Of a stretch of 64,000 nt of DNA, positions 50,483-58,806 are shown piece by piece (the first letter of the stretch is position 1; every line of letters starts with the position of its first letter). This DNA comes from Burkholderia sp. S171 (GTDB taxonomy: Bacteria; Pseudomonadota; Gammaproteobacteria; Burkholderiales; Burkholderiaceae). A program made the translations under genes and the position numbers. Location of the stretch: positions 7,835 to 71,834 of the forward strand of contig NZ_LMUF01000061.1 in the NCBI RefSeq assembly GCF_009766085.1, read 5' to 3'. Under the pieces are notes generated by a model. The model did not search any database and was not told the origin of the DNA. It was given only the letters and a program-made list of their open reading frames with translations.

Positions 50483-50671
50483 AGAGAAAATCCGACTCTC
50501 GCAGACCACTAACGCCGGAAGCACCACCCCGGCATAGACCCCAACCGCTAACCCCAGAACCTGGCAACTCCGCACTAACCCCGACCGCCCAAGCCCGGCC
50601 CTGAGCCCCACCCGCAAACCCAAAACCCGAAACCCGAAACCCAAACCCCGAGTGCGAACGAAAACCAAGCC

Positions 50672-51355
50672 CTATGCGAACAACTCGATGACCGGCCAGT
50701 TACGCTCGGCTGCAATGACTCGCAATTTCGCATCGGGATTGGTTGCAACCGGATGGGTGACGCGCTCCATCAACGGCACGTCATTGACGGAATCGCTATA
50801 GAAATAGCTTGCTTCGAAATCCGTCAGTTTCAATCCCTGGGACGCCAACCATTGCTCAGTGCGAACAATCTTGCCTTCCCGGAAAGTCACCACACCCACC
50901 GAGCGGCCGGTGTAACGCCCGAGCGGATCATCGCCTTCAGTGCCCAGGTCGATAGCCAGCAAATGCTCAACGCCAAGCGCTTTCGCAATGGGCGCCGTGA
51001 TGAACGCATTGGTCGCGGTCACGATGCAGCACAAGTGCCCCGCGTCCAGATGGCGGCGCAGCAGCGCAAGCGCTTCAGGGCGGATGGCCGGTTCGATCAC
51101 CGTCTTCATGAAGGTTGCATGCCACGCGTCAAGTTGCGCGCGCGGATGACGGGCGAGTGGCGCGAGCGTCAGGCCCAGATACTCGTCCATGTCGAGGGTG
51201 CCGGCGACGTATTGCTGATAGTACGCGTCGATTTCCACTGCATGGTCCGCACCGCCCTCGAAACCCAGCGTGGCGTAGAACCGTGCCCACGATTGATCGC
51301 TATCGAGCGGCAGCAATGTGTGATCCAGATCGAACAGCGCCAGAGTACGACTCAT
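50672..51355 (-). CDS. HAD-IB family hydrolase (SerB-like phosphatase)
   Basis: A 227-residue haloacid-dehalogenase phosphatase. Motif I is LALFDLDHTLLPLDSD (about 5-20, nucleophile Asp9 and Asp11). Motif II is the Thr in CIVTATNAFITAPI, and motif III/IV is YFYSDSVNDVPLMERV (about 185-200). The HAD-IB subgroup includes phosphoserine phosphatases and related enzymes with this length and the two-domain cap pattern. The substrate is not settled. AAGGG lies about 9 bases upstream of the ATG. Its stop codon lies 12 bases from the palindromic element. Confidence 0.92.
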   Translation of the reverse strand: MSRTLALFDLDHTLLPLDSDQSWARFYATLGFEGGADHAVEIDAYYQQYVAGTLDMDEYLGLTLAPLARHPRAQLDAWHATFMKTVIEPAIRPEALALLRRHLDAGHLCCIVTATNAFITAPIAKALGVEHLLAIDLGTEGDDPLGRYTGRSVGVVTFREGKIVRTEQWLASQGLKLTDFEASYFYSDSVNDVPLMERVTHPVATNPDAKLRVIAAERNWPVIELFA

Positions 51356-51561
51356 CCGTATAGCCCTTGATTAACGGTAAAAGCGGGTAAAAAGCGGGTA
51401 CAAAGCGCGCCAGACCATGCCGGCTGGCGCAGGTCGCCCAATACGATCGGATCGTAGCTTTAAATACCCAAAACTACAACAAAGCAAAATTGTACAACTC
51501 ATTTGCGTGGCATCATGGCACGAATGGCAGTACAGTCGGAACGAACAACGGACGTAGCCTC

Positions 51562-53235
51562 ATGTTGATTCTCTTGAATATTTTGTCGGGCGTGGCGTTG
51601 CTGGTATGGGGCACGCATATTGTCCGGACCGGCATCCTGCGGGTATTCGGCGCTGAGTTGCGGCGCGTGCTGGGACGCAGTGCGAACAGCCGTTTCCGGG
51701 CGTTCGGCGCGGGCTTGTGCGTAACAAGCCTGGTCCAGAGCAGCAACGCGACCGCCGTTCTGGCTTCGTCGTTCGCGGCGCAAGGCCTGCTGCCGCTCGC
51801 GCCAGGACTGGCAATCATGCTCGGCGCGGATGTTGGCACGGCGCTGATGTCGCGTGTGCTTACGCTCGATCTCTCGTGGCTGTCGCCCGTTCTGTTGCTG
51901 GGCGGCGTGATCGCGTTCCTGTCGTTCAAACAGACCCGCACGGGCCAGGTGGGGCGCACAGTCATCGGGCTGGGGCTGATCTTGCTGGCGCTGCACCTGA
52001 TTGTGGAGGCCGCGCAGCCGGTCATGCAGGGCGAGGGCGTGAAGATCATGTTCGGCGCGCTGACGGGCGACTCCATGCTCGACACGCTGGTAGGCGCGGC
52101 CTTCGCCATGATCTCCTACTCCAGTCTTGCAGCGGTCCTGCTGACCGCGACGCTGGCATCGTCGGGCGTGATTTCGCTGAAGGTAGCGGTGTGCCTCGTG
52201 ATTGGTGCGAACCTGGGCAGCGGCCTGCTGGCCGTGATCGGCACGCTGGGACAAAACCCCGCGGGCCGGCGCCTTGCGCTCGGTAATGTTCTGTTCAAGC
52301 TTGCTGGCGCGGTGATCGTGTTGCCGTTCGCTCCGTGGATTGCGCAGGGAATCGGCGCGTTGATCCCGTATCCACGCGAAGCGGTGATCACATTTCATCT
52401 CGTCTACAACATGGTGCGCTGTGTCGCGTGCATGCCGCTGATCGATCCGGTCTCGCGCCTGTGCTACCGGTTGCTGCCGGACCGGCCCGAAGCGAACCCG
52501 GAACTCCGGCCGCTGTATCTTGATCCTGTCGCGCTCTCCACGCCTACGCTCGCACTGGCAAATGCTGCACGCGAAGCGCTGAGGATCGGCGACATCATCC
52601 GCACGATGCTCGACAACCTGCTCGACCTGATGCGGGCCAACGACCCCGCCAAGGCGCGCTCGACCATCCGCATGGACGACGACGTCGATCAGCTCTACGC
52701 GGCTGTAAAGACCTATCTGGCGCGCATCTCACGCGAGCAACTCGACGAAGCGGATAGCCGGCGCTGGACCGACATCATTACGTTGACGATCAACCTGGAG
52801 CATGCGGGGGACATCATCGAGCGCGTGGTGACCAACATCCAGGAGAAGAAGATCATGCACCGGCTGGCGTTTTCGCCGGAGGGCTTAAGCGAGTTGGAGG
52901 ACCTCCACTCACGCGTGATCCTCAATCTTCAACTGGGCCTGAGCGTATTTCTCAACAGCGACTTGCGCAGCGCCGAGCGCTTGCTGGCAGAGAAGGAGCG
53001 ATTCCGTGATCTTGAGCGCAGCTATTCCTATGCGCACCTGGATCGGCTGGCCGGGCAAAGCGCGCGCAGCATTGAGACCAGTGCGTTGCATCTCGACATC
53101 ATTAGCGACCTGAAGCGCCTCAACTCGCTGTTCTGCTCGACGGCTTACCCGGTGCTCGACGCTGCCGGTGCACTGCGCGACACACGGCTGCGCCGCCGTG
53201 TGCTCGACGCCACTTACGGCAACGACAGCGTTTAA
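51562..53235 (+). CDS. Na/Pi-cotransporter family protein with PhoU-like C-terminus
   Basis: A 557-residue protein. Residues 1-310 are the Na/Pi cotransporter (NptA-type) membrane domain, with FGAGLCVTSLVQSSNATAVL (about 46-65, the first QSS motif) and the second-repeat equivalent AMISYSSLAAVLLTATLASS (about 185-204, where QSS is replaced by YSS). The C-terminal 200 residues are helical and PhoU-like (LTINLEHAGDIIERVVTNIQ, about 410-429). Predicted to move phosphate with sodium. I start it at ATG 51562; an earlier in-frame start at 51490 is unsupported. It converges on the DeoR gene with only 4 bases between stops. Confidence 0.92.
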   Translation: MLILLNILSGVALLVWGTHIVRTGILRVFGAELRRVLGRSANSRFRAFGAGLCVTSLVQSSNATAVLASSFAAQGLLPLAPGLAIMLGADVGTALMSRVLTLDLSWLSPVLLLGGVIAFLSFKQTRTGQVGRTVIGLGLILLALHLIVEAAQPVMQGEGVKIMFGALTGDSMLDTLVGAAFAMISYSSLAAVLLTATLASSGVISLKVAVCLVIGANLGSGLLAVIGTLGQNPAGRRLALGNVLFKLAGAVIVLPFAPWIAQGIGALIPYPREAVITFHLVYNMVRCVACMPLIDPVSRLCYRLLPDRPEANPELRPLYLDPVALSTPTLALANAAREALRIGDIIRTMLDNLLDLMRANDPAKARSTIRMDDDVDQLYAAVKTYLARISREQLDEADSRRWTDIITLTINLEHAGDIIERVVTNIQEKKIMHRLAFSPEGLSELEDLHSRVILNLQLGLSVFLNSDLRSAERLLAEKERFRDLERSYSYAHLDRLAGQSARSIETSALHLDIISDLKRLNSLFCSTAYPVLDAAGALRDTRLRRRVLDATYGNDSV

Positions 53236-53239
53236 AACG

Positions 53240-54010
53240 CTAGGCGAGAATGACTTGCGGCAGTTTCTTGCACAATGACAGCAGCGCCGGACCTTCGGCG
53301 CCTTTCTTGTTGGTAATCAATATGTCCACACGATTGATCGGGCAGAACGCAATCCTGCTGCACTGCCCGATCTTGCTGTAGTCGGCCAGGATCACTACCC
53401 GGTCAGCATGCGCGACCATGGCGCGGGCCACCTCGGTTTCGGCGTGATCGAAGTTGGTCGCGCCGTGCCGGTGGTCGATGGCGACGGGCGAGAGCAAGGC
53501 CACGTCGGCGCGGTACCTGAGAATCTCGGAGACGGTCGTGCCGCCCACAGTGGCGAACGCGCGGTCGCTGATCGAGCCGCCGAGCAGGATGATCTCGTTA
53601 CTTGAGTCGGTCTTTTCGCCCGTCGCCCGCATCTTCTGGGCGACGTCGATGGAGTTCGTGATGATGGTCAGGTTGGCCAGCTTGGCGAGTTCTTCAGCCA
53701 GGATGGCGGTGGTCGTACCGGCATCGATGAACAAGGTTTGTCCACTGCTGACCAGCGCGGTAGCTGCCCGTGCAATGGCGTTCTTCGACTTGACGTGCGT
53801 ATGGCTGCGCTCGGCGATCGGTGCTTCGTCGGCCGGACGCGTCACGCCGCCATGCACGCGCCGCAATTCACCTAATGCTTCCAGATCCACCAGATCGCGC
53901 CGGACCGTCTCGCGCGATACGCCGAGTTCGGCCATGATGCGCTCGGTCGACACGCGTTCAAGCGTGGCAAGCAGCGCGCGAATTCTCTGATGACGATCTT
54001 CCTGCCACAT
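53240..54010 (-). CDS. DeoR family transcriptional regulator
   Basis: A 256-residue repressor with an N-terminal DeoR HTH (about 7-62: RIRALLATLERVSTERIMAE, LGVSRETVRRDLVDLEALGE, LRRVHGGVTRP) and a C-terminal sugar-phosphate-sensing domain (about 75-235: TLFIDAGTTTAILAEELA, LLGGSISDRAFATVGGTT, HADRVVILADYSKIG). It is divergent from the ABC importer operon across 485 bp and is its likely regulator. Its ligand is probably a phosphorylated metabolite, by family precedent only. Confidence 0.93.
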   Translation of the reverse strand: MWQEDRHQRIRALLATLERVSTERIMAELGVSRETVRRDLVDLEALGELRRVHGGVTRPADEAPIAERSHTHVKSKNAIARAATALVSSGQTLFIDAGTTTAILAEELAKLANLTIITNSIDVAQKMRATGEKTDSSNEIILLGGSISDRAFATVGGTTVSEILRYRADVALLSPVAIDHRHGATNFDHAETEVARAMVAHADRVVILADYSKIGQCSRIAFCPINRVDILITNKKGAEGPALLSLCKKLPQVILA

Positions 54011-54495
54011 GCTTTATTCCCGAGCGTTGAAGTCGAACGAGTACTAGTGAAAACGATTAGAAGCTGCTCGGCCGCCGATCCACTTTGGCAGCTTAAAGTC
54101 TTGTGGACGGACTATGTGTCGCCCGTCTGTCGCCAATATTAATTGGCTGCCGAGCACCGCATGTTTCTTCGGTTACTGGAAAATCCAGCTGAAAGATTAA
54201 CAAGAACTGGCGCTGCCGATGTTGTATTTTTTTGGATACTTGCGAATTTGGGTATTTGAACTTAGTCTCTTCGTCACACTCGCAGATAGTTCCCTTGGAC
54301 CATCCGCAGTGCCTGAAAATAGTCCTGAATTGCTGTCTTTTTCACCGTCGTCATTGTTCTTAAACATTTGGCCGCCAGAGTCGCGTGCGCGCCAGATGTG
54401 AGTGCGCATTAAAAAACAAGTTTCGGACTATGCAGCATGCACGCAGCACGCAACTTTCCAAAAACGTAAGCACGCAGGCAGAGGATGGAAACACC
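54011..54495. promoter_or_regulatory. Divergent control region between DeoR gene and ABC operon
   Basis: 485 bp with no gene. It separates the regulator from the operon it probably controls, so DeoR operators are expected. I could not identify an unambiguous repeat pair. The middle (54200-54370) is AT-richer and may hold the operon promoter. Confidence 0.45.
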
Positions 54496-55635
54496 ATGAA
54501 TCAAGACGGGTTGCGAGTGACCACCACATTTCGCCGCTTGGGCGGCAAGGCATCCATTACGGCAGCGATCGCCGCGCTGACCGCGGTCGCGGGGCAGGCC
54601 GTGGCGGCGCCGCCGGCTTCTCTCATCGCTGCTGCGAAGAAGGAAGGCCAGTTGACCACGATCGCATTGCCGCACGACTGGTGCGGTTATGGCGCGCTGA
54701 TCGAGGGCTTCAAGGCGAAATACGGCATCACGGTGAACGAGCTGAATCCGGACGCTGGTTCGGGTGACGAAGTCGAAGCCATCAAGGCGAACAAGGGCAA
54801 CACGGGTCCGCAGGCACCTGACGTGATCGACGTCGGTTTGTCGTTTGGTCCGACGGCACAGGCCGCCGGCTTGCTGCAGCCTTACAAGGTATCGACCTGG
54901 GCGTCGATTCCGGATTCGGCCAAGGAGAAGGACGGCTATTGGTACGGCGACTATTACGGCGTGCTGTCGTTTGAAGTGAACACTGACATGATCGACAAGG
55001 TCCCGACCGACTGGGCCGATCTGCTCAAGCCGGACTACAAGAATGCGGTTGCACTCGCGGGCGATCCGCGCTCGGCTAACCAGGCTATTCAAGCTGTCTA
55101 TGCAGCCGGGTTGTCGCAAAGCAAGGGCGATGCATCGAAGGCCGGCGCTGCGGGCCTGAGCTTTTTCAGCACGCTGAACAAGAACGGCAACTTCGTGCCG
55201 GTGATCGGCAAGGCGGCCTCGTTGGCGCAGGGCACCACGCCGATCATCGTGCGTTGGGACTACAACGCGCTGTCGGATCGCGATACGCTGAAGGGCAATC
55301 CGAAGGTGGCGGTGGTCGTGCCGAAGACGGGCGTCGTGGCCGGCGTCTATGTGCAGGGCATCAGTGCTTACGCTCCGCACCCGAACGCCGCGAAGCTGTG
55401 GATGGAATACCTGTATTCGGACGAAGGCCAGATTGGCTGGCTCACCGGCTACTGCCATCCGATCCGCTTCAAGGACCTCGAAGCGAACAAGAAGATCCCG
55501 GCAGCGCTGCTCGCCAAACTGCCGCCTCCGTCGGCCTACAAGAACGTGGTGTTCCCGACGCTCGACGAGCAAAACGCTTCGAAGGCGCTCATTACGAAGC
55601 AGTGGGATCAGGTGGTCGGCGCCAACGTGAAGTAA
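54496..55635 (+). CDS. ABC importer substrate-binding protein
   Basis: A 379-residue periplasmic binding protein. The signal peptide is at about 13-38 (ITAAIAALTAVAGQAVAAPP). The mature part has the extracellular solute-binding family 1 layout: SLIAAAKKEGQLTTIALPHD (about 41-60), QAPDVIDVGLSFGPTAQAAG (about 110-129), GVLSFEVNTDMIDKVPTDWA (about 155-174), IIVRWDYNAL (about 249-258). It resembles the spermidine/putrescine, Fe(III) and phosphonate group of binding proteins, so the ligand is uncertain. The start at 54496 has GGAAAC upstream. A perfect hairpin lies between it and the permease gene. Confidence 0.92.
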   Translation: MNQDGLRVTTTFRRLGGKASITAAIAALTAVAGQAVAAPPASLIAAAKKEGQLTTIALPHDWCGYGALIEGFKAKYGITVNELNPDAGSGDEVEAIKANKGNTGPQAPDVIDVGLSFGPTAQAAGLLQPYKVSTWASIPDSAKEKDGYWYGDYYGVLSFEVNTDMIDKVPTDWADLLKPDYKNAVALAGDPRSANQAIQAVYAAGLSQSKGDASKAGAAGLSFFSTLNKNGNFVPVIGKAASLAQGTTPIIVRWDYNALSDRDTLKGNPKVAVVVPKTGVVAGVYVQGISAYAPHPNAAKLWMEYLYSDEGQIGWLTGYCHPIRFKDLEANKKIPAALLAKLPPPSAYKNVVFPTLDEQNASKALITKQWDQVVGANVK

Positions 55636-55683
55636 CTGCTTGAAGTAGTCATGGCAGTCGTCACGTGAAGTAACGTAGTGCAC

Positions 55684-55712
55684 GGGTAGCCGGACTTGAA
55701 GTCCGGCTACCC
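55684..55712 (+). promoter_or_regulatory. Intercistronic hairpin after the binding-protein gene
   Basis: GGGTAGCCGGAC (55684-55695) and GTCCGGCTACCC (55701-55712) form a perfect 12-bp stem with a TTGAA loop and only a short T-run (CCTTTC). Such hairpins often stabilise the upstream message or partly terminate, giving excess binding protein over permease. Confidence 0.75.
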
Positions 55713-55770
55713 TTTCGGCTCGCGCTTTGTGCCTGGTCCCCAGCGCGGCCTGTCAGTCAAGAGCGACATC

Positions 55771-56718
55771 ATGAGCACTTCATCGAAGATCGCCACGCCC
55801 ATGTCCGGACATGAGGAGCGCGAGGAAAAGTCGAACCCGTCGCTCGGTCCCGGCATGAAGGCGGCGCGACGCGTGTCGCCCGCGTGGAATTATCTCGGCG
55901 TCTTACCGTTTTTCGCGTTCGCGGTCTTGTTCCTGCTGCTGCCCACCGCGTGGCTGATGGTCGGCGCGTTCCAGGACCCGCAGGGCCATTTTACGCTTGA
56001 GAATTTCCGCCAGTTGCTTCAACCCAGCGTGCTCGACGCGTACTGGATCAGCTTCAAGGTCAGCGCGGCATCGGCACTGGGTGGTGGCGTGCTCGGGCTC
56101 CTGCTGGCCTGGGCCGCCGTACAGGGCAAGCTGCCCGTGTGGATTCGCCCGACCCTGATGACGTTCTCCGGCGTGGCGTCGAACTTCGCGGGCGTGCCGC
56201 TCGCGTTTGCGTTCATCTGCACGCTCGGGCGCGTTGGCCTCGTCACGGTGCTGCTGAAGAAATATGTCGGCATCAACCTGTATTCCACAGGCTTCAGCGT
56301 GCTGAGTTTCACGGGGTTGACGCTGACCTACCTGTACTTCCAGATTCCGCTGATGGTTCTCATCATTACGCCGGCGCTCGACGGCCTGAAGCGCGAATGG
56401 CGCGAGGCTTGCGATTGTCTTGGCGGCAGTGCCTACCACTACTGGATGTTCGTCGCGCTGCCTGTTCTCTGGCCGAGCGTACTCGGCGCCACGCTGCTGC
56501 TGTTCGCCAATGCGTTCGGCGCGGTGGCAACGGCGTATGCGCTTACCGGCAGTTCGCTCAACATCGTGCCGATCGTGCTGTACGCGCAGATTCGCGGCGA
56601 CGTGCTGCACAACGAAAATCTCGGTTATGCGCTTGCGCTCGGCATGGTCCTCGTGACCGGCTTGTCCAACGGCGGTTATATCTGGTTGCGCTCACGCGCT
56701 GAAAGGGGCCGTCGATGA
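55771..56718 (+). CDS. ABC importer permease 1
   Basis: A 315-residue inner-membrane protein with six predicted helices after a disordered, charged N-terminus (about 1-40). The coupling EAA-type loop is GLKREWREACDCLGGSAYHY (about 208-227), equivalent to EAAxxLGxSxxxxF. The closest style is the PotB/PhnU-type permease. The start is taken at ATG 55771, after GAGCGA; a start in the open frame upstream is unlikely because it would run into the hairpin. Its stop overlaps the second permease (ATGA). Confidence 0.92.
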   Translation: MSTSSKIATPMSGHEEREEKSNPSLGPGMKAARRVSPAWNYLGVLPFFAFAVLFLLLPTAWLMVGAFQDPQGHFTLENFRQLLQPSVLDAYWISFKVSAASALGGGVLGLLLAWAAVQGKLPVWIRPTLMTFSGVASNFAGVPLAFAFICTLGRVGLVTVLLKKYVGINLYSTGFSVLSFTGLTLTYLYFQIPLMVLIITPALDGLKREWREACDCLGGSAYHYWMFVALPVLWPSVLGATLLLFANAFGAVATAYALTGSSLNIVPIVLYAQIRGDVLHNENLGYALALGMVLVTGLSNGGYIWLRSRAERGRR

Positions 56719-57548
56719 GCACCGTCACCACAGTCAATCCGGCACCGGACAACAAGGTCCGGGCCCAGACCCGCGCGGGCGCGTGGATCGCGATGGTCAT
56801 CGGCGCGCTGTACTTCCTGTTGCCGCTGGCGGCGACCGTCGAGTTCAGCCTGAAGATGCGCCGTAATGAATACAGCTTCGACGCTTACCGCGTTGTCCTA
56901 ACCGATCCGCATTTCCAGGCGTCGTTCGGCTACTCCATCATGATGGGCGTGTTCGCCATCGTGCTTGGGGTGTTGCTGGTGGTCCCTACCGCCTACTGGG
57001 TGCAGTTGCGCTTGCCGAAGCTGCGGCCGCTGATCGAGTTCATCACGCTGTTGCCGCTGGTGATACCGGCCATCGTGATCGTGTTCGGCTATCTGCATAT
57101 CTACAACAGCAGTTCGTTCTTGCCGCTCACCGGCAACGAGCGCGCGACCGATTTCCTGCTGATCTGTGGTTATGTCACGTTGTGTTTGCCCTACATGTAT
57201 CGCTCGGTGGATGCGGGCTTGCGCGCCGTCGATGTCCGCTCGCTGACCGAAGCCGCTGAATGCCTGGGCGCGAACTGGCCGACCATTCTCTTCAAGATCA
57301 TCTTTCCGAACGTGCGCTCCGGGATCCTGTCGGGTGCGTTCCTGACGTTCGCGGTGGTGATCGGCGAATTCACGCTGGCGAGCTTGCTCAACCGGCCGGC
57401 GTTCGGACCGTATCTGCAGTTGATCGGCGCGAACCGGGCGTATGAACCTTCGGCGCTCGCGATCATCGCGTTCGCTATTACGTGGGCCTCGATGGGGCTT
57501 ATTCAGGTCTTCGGCTCGGCGCGCGCTCTCGCCGGACAAAAAATTTAA
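56715..57548 (+). CDS. ABC importer permease 2
   Basis: A 277-residue, six-helix permease. The EAA loop is SLTEAAECLGANWPTILFKI (about 176-195) followed by IFPNVRSGILSGAFLTFAVV, in the PotC/PhnV style. Together with permease 1 it should form the channel heterodimer. Translationally coupled to permease 1 and 14 bases before the ATPase gene. Confidence 0.93.
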   Translation: MSTVTTVNPAPDNKVRAQTRAGAWIAMVIGALYFLLPLAATVEFSLKMRRNEYSFDAYRVVLTDPHFQASFGYSIMMGVFAIVLGVLLVVPTAYWVQLRLPKLRPLIEFITLLPLVIPAIVIVFGYLHIYNSSSFLPLTGNERATDFLLICGYVTLCLPYMYRSVDAGLRAVDVRSLTEAAECLGANWPTILFKIIFPNVRSGILSGAFLTFAVVIGEFTLASLLNRPAFGPYLQLIGANRAYEPSALAIIAFAITWASMGLIQVFGSARALAGQKI

Positions 57549-57562
57549 AGGGCAGGCTTGTC

Positions 57563-58630
57563 ATGGCACTTCTCGAGATCGAAAACCTTTCCAAGACGTT
57601 CGGCACGAACACCGTGCTGCATCAGTTCGATATGCAGATCGAGCGTGGCGAATTCATCACCTTCCTTGGGCCCTCGGGTTGCGGCAAGACGACGGTGCTG
57701 CGAATGATTGCGGGCTTTGAAACGCCCACGCGCGGCACGATCAAGCTCGCCGGGCGCGACGTCACCCATGTGCGCACGCGCCAACGCAAGGTCGGCATGG
57801 TGTTCCAGTCGTATGCGCTGTTTCCGAACATGACGGTGGCGGACAACATCGGCTTCGGGCTGAAGGTGTTGGGGCGGCCGCAGGCCGAGATCAAGGGGCG
57901 GGTGAAGGAAATGCTCGAACTGATCAAGCTGCCTCACCTGGCCGACCGGTATCCGTGGCAAATGTCCGGTGGTCAGCAGCAACGGGTGGCGCTTGCGCGC
58001 GCGTTGGCCAACAAGCCGCAGGTACTGCTGCTCGACGAACCGCTGTCCGCTCTCGACGCAAAGATTCGCGTCTCGTTGCGTGAGGACATCCGTAGCCTGC
58101 AGCGCGAGCTCGGCATTACCTCGATTTTCGTGACGCACGATCAGGAGGAGGCGCTGTCTATTTCCGATCGTATCGTGGTGATGAACGAGGGGCGCGTGGA
58201 GCAGATCGGCACGCCGTCGGAGATTTATAACTTCCCGCGCACGCGTTTCGTGGCGTCGTTTGTCGGAACGTTGAACCTGTTGTCGGGGCAGGTGGTGGAT
58301 CCGGCGAGCGGAAAGATCGTGGTCGGCGGCCAGGAATTGCGGACCTCGCACGCGCTTAATTCCGCCGATACCGGCAAGCAGCGGATGCTCGCGGTCCGGC
58401 CCGAGGCCATCGTGCTGGAAGCGCCGGCGAACGGGCGCAATACGCTTGCGGCAACCGTGGAAGAGGTCAATTTCCTCGGTGCCGTGGTGCGGATCAGGAC
58501 ACGCGTGGATCAGTCAGTGATTTCACTCGATGTATTCAACGACCCGAACCGGCGCTTGCCGGAACGTGGGCAACCCGTGGCGCTCGGGTTCTCGCATGAG
58601 AATTTGCTGGTGCTGGAGGAGGGGACTTGA
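57563..58630 (+). CDS. ABC importer ATP-binding protein (PotA/FbpC-like)
   Basis: A 355-residue ATPase with Walker A FLGPSGCGKTT (about 34-44), Q-loop FQSYALFPNMTV, signature MSGGQQQRVALARAL (about 133-147), Walker B VLLLDEPLSALD (about 154-165) and H-loop VTHDQEEALSISDR. The C-terminal 110 residues form a TOBE-type regulatory domain (RMLAVRPEAIVLE, NFLGAVVRIRTR). This is the CUT1/PotA-like subfamily used for polyamines, iron, phosphonates and sugars. A terminator follows 52 bases later. Confidence 0.94.
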   Translation: MALLEIENLSKTFGTNTVLHQFDMQIERGEFITFLGPSGCGKTTVLRMIAGFETPTRGTIKLAGRDVTHVRTRQRKVGMVFQSYALFPNMTVADNIGFGLKVLGRPQAEIKGRVKEMLELIKLPHLADRYPWQMSGGQQQRVALARALANKPQVLLLDEPLSALDAKIRVSLREDIRSLQRELGITSIFVTHDQEEALSISDRIVVMNEGRVEQIGTPSEIYNFPRTRFVASFVGTLNLLSGQVVDPASGKIVVGGQELRTSHALNSADTGKQRMLAVRPEAIVLEAPANGRNTLAATVEEVNFLGAVVRIRTRVDQSVISLDVFNDPNRRLPERGQPVALGFSHENLLVLEEGT

Positions 58631-58681
58631 ACGTGGGCTAGCTGTAGCAACTGCAGCGGCTGAAAACAAGCGCTGGTTCAA

Positions 58682-58716
58682 GAGGCCGCTTTGCATTGTG
58701 CAGGCGGCCTTTTTTT
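58682..58716 (+). terminator. Terminator of the ABC importer operon
   Basis: AGGCCGC (58683-58689) pairs with GCGGCCT (58704-58710), followed by TTTTTT. Confidence 0.85.
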
Positions 58717-58745
58717 GGACCCAGCGGGGACTGCATACGGAACGC

Positions 58746-58806
58746 CTACTTTCAGTAGCTACAAAAAGTAGTTGTAAGCATGGCTTTATGCATCTACAAT
58801 AAGTAG
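58746..58806 (+). promoter_or_regulatory. brnTA promoter with three CTAC-N5-GTAG operators
   Basis: Three 13-bp palindromes of the form CTAC-N5-GTAG: 58746-58758, 58759-58771 (directly abutting) and 58794-58806 (ending at the base before the brnT ATG). A -35 TTGTAA (58772-58777), a 17-bp spacer and a -10 TACAAT (58795-58800) are interleaved with them, so operator 3 covers the -10. The start point expected 6-7 bases after the -10 coincides with the ATG. BrnA is the expected repressor. Confidence 0.8.

Larger units (their letters stand above)
49749..50659. repeat. 911-bp imperfect palindromic element with G-rich subterminal tracts
   Basis: This gene-free element lies between nupC and the HAD gene. 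Its outermost ends are a perfect 13-bp inverted repeat, GTTCGCACTCGGG (49749-49761) and CCCGAGTGCGAAC (50647-50659). Inside each end is a G-rich tract (G on the plus strand at left, on the minus strand at right). Then come two 219-bp arms, 49891-50109 and 50264-50482, inverted to each other and about 90 percent identical by my reading. A 154-bp non-repeated centre (50110-50263) separates them. No open frame with family resemblance is present. It could be an inverted pair of a dispersed intergenic repeat or a non-autonomous mobile element; I cannot tell copy number from one window. Confidence 0.85.

Noticed and set aside
54409..55683. 424-codon open frame antisense to the ABC binding-protein gene
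   Set aside because: Shadow of a real gene; composition is Arg/Val/His-biased with no domain, and it spans the operon hairpin region edge.
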